Assembly: GCF_013911085.1 (NCBI RefSeq)
Contig: NZ_JACERN010000037.1
Location: 1 to 59,722 of the forward strand
Length of the DNA: 59,722 nt
Direction: 5' to 3'
From: Aquitalea aquatica
GTDB lineage: Bacteria > Pseudomonadota > Gammaproteobacteria > Burkholderiales > Chromobacteriaceae
Shown: piece by piece, positions 55,219 through 59,722 of the stretch
Position numbering within the stretch: the first letter of the stretch is position 1
How the letters are laid out: each line of letters opens with the position of its first letter
Translations under genes and position numbers: made by a program
The notes under the pieces: model-generated
Told to the model about the DNA's origin: nothing
The model's database searches: none
What the model saw: the letters and a program-made list of their open reading frames with translations, nothing else

Positions 55219-56268
55219 ATGCAGTCGGCCAAGATAGTGGTGAAGAACCTCTACAAGGTATTCGGAGGGAAGTCCGCAGACGTCATGCGCATGCTGAAGT
55301 CTGGCGAGCACAAGGATGAGATTTTCAAGAAAACCGGCAGCGTCGTGGGGGTCAACGACGTGTCGTTTGCGGTGGAAGAGGGCGAGATCTTCGTGCTGAT
55401 GGGCCTGTCGGGCTCCGGCAAATCCACCTTGATCCGCCTGATCAACCGCCTGATGGACCCTACCGATGGCCAGATCATTCTGGACGGTCAGGACATCACC
55501 AAGCTTACGCCCAAGCAGATGGTTGAGCTGCGTCGGCGCGACATGAGCATGGTATTTCAGAGCTTTGCCCTGATGCCGCACCGCTCGGTGCTGGATAACG
55601 CCGCTTTCGGGCTGGAAATTTCCGGGGTAGACCGCAAGGCACGTGAAGCCCGTGGCATGGAGGTACTGGAGCAAGTGGGCCTGGCCCCGTTTGCGCACAA
55701 GTATCCGCATGAACTGTCCGGTGGCATGCAGCAGCGGGTTGGCCTGGTGCGCGCGCTGGCGGTCAACCCGTCACTGATGCTGATGGACGAAGCCTTCTCG
55801 GCGCTGGACCCGCTCAAGCGCTCGGAAATGCAGGACATCCTGCTGGATCTGCAGCGCGAACAGCGCCGCACCATTTTCTTTGTTTCGCATGATCTGGAAG
55901 AGGCCCTGCGTATCGGTACCCGCATCGCCATCATGGAAGGCGGGCGGCTGGTACAGGTGGGTACGCCGCAGCAAATCATCGAAAACCCGGCGGACGACTA
56001 CGTGCGCAACTTCTTCAAGAGCGTGGATACCTCGCGCTATCTGCAAGCCAAGGACCTGATCGAAGTGGCCAATCCGCCGCACTCCGGCCGGCCTGGTCTG
56101 CATGTGCCGCCGTCCTGCAGCCTGCCCGATGTGTTGCAGCAGTTGCTGGGACAGAGCGAACCCTTGCAGGTGCGCGACGATCAGGGCCAGTGCCTGGGGC
56201 TGATTACGCCCAGCAGCGTGCTGAGCAAGATTTCCCAGCACCGCCTGCAAAGCACCGCCACCCACTGA
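55219..56268 (+). CDS. choV: Choline/betaine ABC transporter ATP-binding protein
   Basis: A 349-residue ProV/ChoV-type ATPase. Walker A is GLSGSGKST (about residues 60-68), signature LSGGMQQRVG, Walker B LMLMDEAFSALDP. The N-terminal ~45 residues precede the core as usual in betaine transporters. The C-terminal tail has a CBS-like segment. ATG 55219 has GAAGGAGAAG upstream; a frame from 55102 is not conserved. choW follows after 81 bp. Confidence 0.93.
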   Translation: MQSAKIVVKNLYKVFGGKSADVMRMLKSGEHKDEIFKKTGSVVGVNDVSFAVEEGEIFVLMGLSGSGKSTLIRLINRLMDPTDGQIILDGQDITKLTPKQMVELRRRDMSMVFQSFALMPHRSVLDNAAFGLEISGVDRKAREARGMEVLEQVGLAPFAHKYPHELSGGMQQRVGLVRALAVNPSLMLMDEAFSALDPLKRSEMQDILLDLQREQRRTIFFVSHDLEEALRIGTRIAIMEGGRLVQVGTPQQIIENPADDYVRNFFKSVDTSRYLQAKDLIEVANPPHSGRPGLHVPPSCSLPDVLQQLLGQSEPLQVRDDQGQCLGLITPSSVLSKISQHRLQSTATH

Positions 56269-56349
56269 ACCGGACAACAGGCAGACCGTGCCATCCCCGT
56301 GCCACCGTGCCGGGAAGGTATGTGAGCCGCAGCGAAGGAGTACGCCGTC

Positions 56350-57216
56350 ATGGCTGATATCAGCACGCAAGACATGTTGCCGATTGGCGACTGGGTCAAC
56401 AAGGTCATTCATTTCATGCTGGACCACAACGCCGGGGCTTTCGACGCCATCGGCAATACCATCGACTGGTTTGCCACCATGGTGGAATTCCTGTTGCTGG
56501 GCATTCCTCCGCTGGTGATGGGAGCGATTTTCGCCGGAGTCGGTTTCTGGCGGCTGGGCTGGAAGTTTGCCCTGTTCGTCTGTGCCGCGCTGGGGCTGAT
56601 CTGGGCCACCGGCTTCTGGGGCCAGACCATCGCCACGCTGGCACTGACCTTGTCTGCCACCTGTGTCAGCCTGCTGCTGGGGGTGCCGGTGGGCATCTGG
56701 TGTGCGCGCAACAAGCTGGTGGGCATGCTGGTGCGCCCGGTGCTGGACTTCATGCAGACCATGCCGGCCTTTGTCTACCTGATTCCGGCCGCCATGTTCT
56801 TTGGCCTGGGCCGGGTGCCCGGCATTCTGGCTACGGTGGTGTTTGCCGTACCGCCGGCCGTGCGCCTGACCAGCCTGGGCATCCGCATGGTGAACAAGGA
56901 ACAGGTGGAAGCCGGCCATGCCTTTGGCTGTACCTCCTGGCAGCTGTTGTTCAAGGTGCAGCTGCCCATCGCGCTGCCGTCCATCATGGCTGGGGTCAAC
57001 CAGACCATCATGATGGCGCTGTCGATGGTGATCATCGCCTCCATGGTGGGCGCGGGTGGCCTGGGCAACGACGTACTGGCCAGTATCCAGCGACTGGATG
57101 TGGGCTTAGGTTTTGAAAGTGGTCTGGCGGTGGTGCTGCTCGCCATCATTCTGGACCGCATTACCGAGAGTTTCGGCCATACGCCCACCACGCGGGCGGC
57201 CGAGCAGGGCAGCTAG
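56350..57216 (+). CDS. choW: Choline/betaine ABC transporter permease
   Basis: A 288-residue ProW-type inner-membrane permease. About seven hydrophobic segments follow an N-terminal soluble part. The EAA loop is seen as EAGHAFGCTSWQLLFKVQLP (about 192-211), which contacts the ATPase. AGGAG precedes the ATG 56350. gbdR follows after 94 bp on the same strand. Confidence 0.93.
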   Translation: MADISTQDMLPIGDWVNKVIHFMLDHNAGAFDAIGNTIDWFATMVEFLLLGIPPLVMGAIFAGVGFWRLGWKFALFVCAALGLIWATGFWGQTIATLALTLSATCVSLLLGVPVGIWCARNKLVGMLVRPVLDFMQTMPAFVYLIPAAMFFGLGRVPGILATVVFAVPPAVRLTSLGIRMVNKEQVEAGHAFGCTSWQLLFKVQLPIALPSIMAGVNQTIMMALSMVIIASMVGAGGLGNDVLASIQRLDVGLGFESGLAVVLLAIILDRITESFGHTPTTRAAEQGS

Positions 57217-57310
57217 CGGCGGGTGAGTACCCGGCCGGGCCGCGCGGCGTGTCCGCTGCGGCCTCCTTCATACAAAAACAGATCAACACACATCACATGC
57301 CGAGGTCACC

Positions 57311-58297
57311 ATGGGTCCGCAACAAATCGCATCGTTGTCGCATATTGGTTTCCTCTTGCTCGACAGGTTTTCCATGATCGCCTTCTCCAATGCCGTGGAG
57401 CCGCTGCGCATGGCCAATTATCTGTCACGCAAGAAGTTGTATCGCTGGAGCCTGCTATCGGCCGATGGTCAGCCGGTCGCCGCCAGCAATGGTCTGGAAC
57501 TCTCCCCCATCACTGCTCCCGAAGCCCCGCAGCAGTACGACATGCTGATTGTCTGTGGCGGCTGGCAGGTACGCGAAGCGGTGGACGACAAGGTGGTTTC
57601 CGTCATCCGCCGTTTCGCGGCACAGGGTGTGCCGCTGGGCGCCATCTGTACCGGTACCTTCGCCCTGGCCAAGGCTGGGGTGCTCAATGGCTACCGCTGT
57701 GCCATCCACTGGGAAAACCTGCTGTCCATCAGCGAGGAATTCCCCAAGACCAAATTCACTTCCGATCTGTTCGTGCTGGATCGCGACCGCTTTACCTGTA
57801 GTGGCGGCACCGCGCCGCTGGATTTCATGTGTCACCTGATCCGCCACAAGGGCGGCAAGAGCCTGGCGGCCGATGTGTCCGAGCAGTTCATCGTCGACCG
57901 CCTGCGCGACAATGGCGACCGCCAGCATATCCCGCTGCTGGCGCGTATCGGCACCGGCCATGAAACACTGGTGGATGCCGCGCTATCGATGGAAAGCAAT
58001 ATCGAAAACCCGCGTTCGCTGGAGAATCTGGCCGACGAACTGGGCGTGTCCTTGCGTCACCTGGAGCGGCTGTTCAAGCGTTATCTCAACACCACGCCGG
58101 CGCAGTATTACCTGGATTTACGCCTGCGCCGTGCGCGTGAACTCTTGCTGCAAACCAATATGAGCGTGATGGAAGTCACCGTGGCCTGTGGCTTTTTGTC
58201 CTCCTCGCATTTTTCCAAATCCTATCGCGGCCTGTTCGGCTACCCGCCCAGTCGTGAGCGCCAGCAGTATCTGGTGGACTCCGCGGTCATCGCCTGA
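57311..58297 (+). CDS. gbdR: AraC-family activator of betaine catabolism, GbdR-like
   Basis: A 328-residue regulator. Residues about 10-190 form a GATase1/DJ-1-like domain with an elbow-type Cys in LGAICTGTFALAKAG. The C-terminal ~100 residues carry two AraC helix-turn-helix units (LENLADELGVSLRHLERLFK and VMEVTVACGFLSSSHFSKSY). This domain order is that of GbdR and the related CdhR/ArgR group. Location inside the choline transporter locus supports GbdR. It is expected to sense glycine betaine or dimethylglycine and to bind the TGTC-N17-TGTC sites. Confidence 0.9.
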   Translation: MGPQQIASLSHIGFLLLDRFSMIAFSNAVEPLRMANYLSRKKLYRWSLLSADGQPVAASNGLELSPITAPEAPQQYDMLIVCGGWQVREAVDDKVVSVIRRFAAQGVPLGAICTGTFALAKAGVLNGYRCAIHWENLLSISEEFPKTKFTSDLFVLDRDRFTCSGGTAPLDFMCHLIRHKGGKSLAADVSEQFIVDRLRDNGDRQHIPLLARIGTGHETLVDAALSMESNIENPRSLENLADELGVSLRHLERLFKRYLNTTPAQYYLDLRLRRARELLLQTNMSVMEVTVACGFLSSSHFSKSYRGLFGYPPSRERQQYLVDSAVIA

Positions 58298-58454
58298 GTT
58301 GCTGGGCGGCAAAACCGGCAGCTTGTGGTCGTTGCCAGCTCTGTTACTCCTTGCAGGGCTGGCTTTTTTTCTACGGCGCATTCATGCAAGTGGCGGTCGT
58401 GCTGGCGCAAGTCCCGCTGCGCCTGCGTGGCACTCTTGGCTGGTGTCGGTTCCA

Positions 58455-58480
58455 TGTCCAAGCTGCGTGGCCGCATGTCC
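58455..58480 (+). promoter_or_regulatory. Proposed GbdR operator, choX
   Basis: TGTCC at 58455 and TGTCC at 58476, direct repeats with 21-bp period, ending 64 bp before the choX ATG. A further TGTCGG lies at 58444. Confidence 0.6.
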
Positions 58481-58543
58481 ATGCTGTACGCCGAGGCAAT
58501 CCTGTCGCTGGGTTCATCAAAATACTTATACGGGAGTGGTGTA

Positions 58544-59482
58544 ATGAAGATTCGTAACATGATGCTGGGCACGGCCCTGCTGGCCATCACGGGCAGCGCG
58601 CTGGCCAATGATCCGGCGCAATGCCAGAAAGTGCGCTTTGCCGACGTGGGCTGGACCGATATCGCCGCCACCACCGGCATGGCCAGCGTGGTGCTGGAAG
58701 GCCTGGGCTACAAGCCCACTACCACCATTGCCTCAGTGCCGATTACCTTTTCCGGTATCAAGAGCAAGCAGATAGACGTGTTCCTGGGCTACTGGAATCC
58801 GTCGATGACGCCGGTGATCGAGCCCTTCGTCAAAGCCGGCCAGATCAAGGTGCTGGATACCCCCAATCTGGTCGGGGCCAAATATACCCTGGCGGTGCCA
58901 GACTACGTGGCGGCTGGCGGTTTGAAGGATTTCAAGGATATCGCCAAATTCAAAGACAAGCTGGCTGGCAAGATCTACGGTATCGAACCGGGTAACGATG
59001 GCAATCTGCTGATCGACGGCATGATCAAGAAAAACCAGTTCAGCCTGGCAGGCTTCAAGATGGTGGAGTCCAGTGAGGCCGGCATGCTGGCCGAAGTGGA
59101 GCGCTCCATTCGCCAGAAAAAGTGGATCGTATTCCTGGGCTGGGAACCGCATCCGATGAACGTGAAATACAAGATGGCCTACCTGACCGGTGGCGACGAG
59201 GTGTTCGGCCCCAATCTGGGCGAGGCCAAGGTGTTTACCGCCATCAGCCCGGATTACGAAACCCGCTGTCCGAATGTGGGCAAGCTGCTGCATAACCTGC
59301 ATTTCACCACCAGCATAGAAAACCGCGTAATGGGGCCGATCATGGACAAGGTCAAGCCGGAAGTTGCCGCGCGTGACTACCTGAAAAAGAATCCGGACAT
59401 TCTCAAGAGCTGGCTGGCCGGTGTCACCACACTGGACGGCAAGCCGGGCCTGGCTGCGGTGAACAAGGCACTGGGCCACTGA
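58544..59482 (+). CDS. choX: Choline-binding periplasmic protein, ChoX-like
   Basis: A 312-residue periplasmic binding protein. The signal peptide MKIRNMMLGTALLAITGSAL ends at A-ND. The mature protein closely follows the choline-specific ChoX pattern: RFADVGWTDIAATTG, IDVFLGYWNPSM, GIEPGNDGN and VFLGWEPHPMNVKY, where the aromatic residues form the quaternary-amine cage. A longer frame to 58325 is not conserved; ATG 58544 follows CGGGAG. It is the binding protein for ChoVW but is separated from them by gbdR. Confidence 0.94.
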   Translation: MKIRNMMLGTALLAITGSALANDPAQCQKVRFADVGWTDIAATTGMASVVLEGLGYKPTTTIASVPITFSGIKSKQIDVFLGYWNPSMTPVIEPFVKAGQIKVLDTPNLVGAKYTLAVPDYVAAGGLKDFKDIAKFKDKLAGKIYGIEPGNDGNLLIDGMIKKNQFSLAGFKMVESSEAGMLAEVERSIRQKKWIVFLGWEPHPMNVKYKMAYLTGGDEVFGPNLGEAKVFTAISPDYETRCPNVGKLLHNLHFTTSIENRVMGPIMDKVKPEVAARDYLKKNPDILKSWLAGVTTLDGKPGLAAVNKALGH

Positions 59483-59506
59483 TTTTATCGGCAGATGACC
59501 TCGTGC

Positions 59507-59533
59507 AAGCCCCGGCTCCGGTCGGGGCTTTTT
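59507..59533 (+). terminator. Terminator of choX
   Basis: AAGCCCCG, 8-nt loop and CGGGGCTTTTT form an 8-bp stem with a T-run, 25 nt past the choX stop. Confidence 0.9.
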
Positions 59534-59547
59534 GCTGGGGAGGCTTG

Positions 59548-59600
59548 GGTGCAGCTCACCTTAGTGTGATGGGGGGCGCACGGCAGTGATCAGCTGCACC
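59548..59600. repeat. Inverted repeat beside dispersed repeat copy 2
   Basis: GGTGCAGCT at 59548 and AGCTGCACC at 59592 are 9-bp inverted arms 35 nt apart, directly flanking the dispersed repeat. Confidence 0.5.
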
Positions 59601-59602
59601 AA

Positions 59603-59722
59603 CGCGCCCATGGGCCCCGTCAAGCATGCCGACGGGTGGCCGGGGCGAGGTCTTAAGCGCCTGCCCTGTTTGAGCGATTTGACCTTAGCAAATCGCGAGT
59701 TCAGGCGCGCCTCTCCTCGGTC
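59603..59722 (-). repeat. Dispersed hairpin repeat, copy 2, cut by window edge
   Basis: The inverted counterpart of 32304-32418. Read on the minus strand, the first hairpin is GCGATTTG-N7-CAAATCGC (59674-59696) and the second is CCCGTC-N9-GACGGG. Relative to copy 1, one stem pair changes from G-C to T-A, with both sides altered together. Thirty bases at 59611-59640 are identical to copy 1. Confidence 0.8.

Noticed and set aside
54823-55710. Minus-strand open frame across the choV leader and choV start
   Set aside because: Most of it is antisense to choV; the part in the leader has no ribosome site or conserved motif.

Overview
The window looks like chromosome of a GC-rich betaproteobacterium of the Neisseriales (Chromobacteriaceae, of the Aquitalea/Chromobacterium kind). 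This is inferred from the look of the proteins and the gene mix; no rRNA or tRNA gene is present to confirm it.

Left part (1-28.2 kb), mostly core functions. The left edge cuts an IS30-type transposase that abuts a LysR regulator. Next come two unrelated NADP isocitrate dehydrogenases (dimeric icd and monomeric idh), rluE and aceK, the kinase/phosphatase acting on the dimeric enzyme. A tandem pair of paralogous small proteins of unknown function precedes mutS. A GbsR/MarR-type regulator leads a short-Q-loop cydAB operon whose promoter is overlaid by two FNR boxes. Then follow a glycerophosphodiesterase, an orphan periplasmic binding protein, a MarR-DHA2 efflux pair with a palindromic operator, suhB, trmJ-DUF1853-flavodoxin, fnr/anr divergent from hemN, hmp-nsrR with two NsrR operators, and a chemoreceptor.

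Right part (28.2-59.5 kb), a nearly complete choline and glycine betaine catabolic region. BetB and BetA oxidise choline to betaine. GbcAB removes the first methyl group. DgcAB with a dedicated ETF pair demethylates dimethylglycine. SoxBDAG converts sarcosine to glycine and 5,10-methylene-THF. PurU returns one-carbon units from formyl-THF as formate. ChoVWX and a second betaine-type binding protein import substrate, and GbdR (AraC family with a GATase1-like domain) is the expected activator. betI, glyA and formaldehyde/formate dehydrogenases are not in the window.

The strongest non-genic signal is a direct repeat, TGTC-N17-TGTC (21-bp period). It occurs upstream of betB, soxB, choV and choX, with near matches before the dgc operon, always oriented toward the gene. 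I propose it as the GbdR operator of this organism.

Between betB and slyD lies an AT-rich 1.7-kb island holding a lone OLD-family ATPase/TOPRIM nuclease, a likely phage-defence gene. It is flanked by directly repeated sequence modules. One flank also contains a ~115-nt dispersed repeat with two hairpins. A second copy of that repeat lies in inverted orientation at the right edge, with a compensatory base-pair change. A further 119-nt palindromic MITE-like element sits between etfA and etfB.
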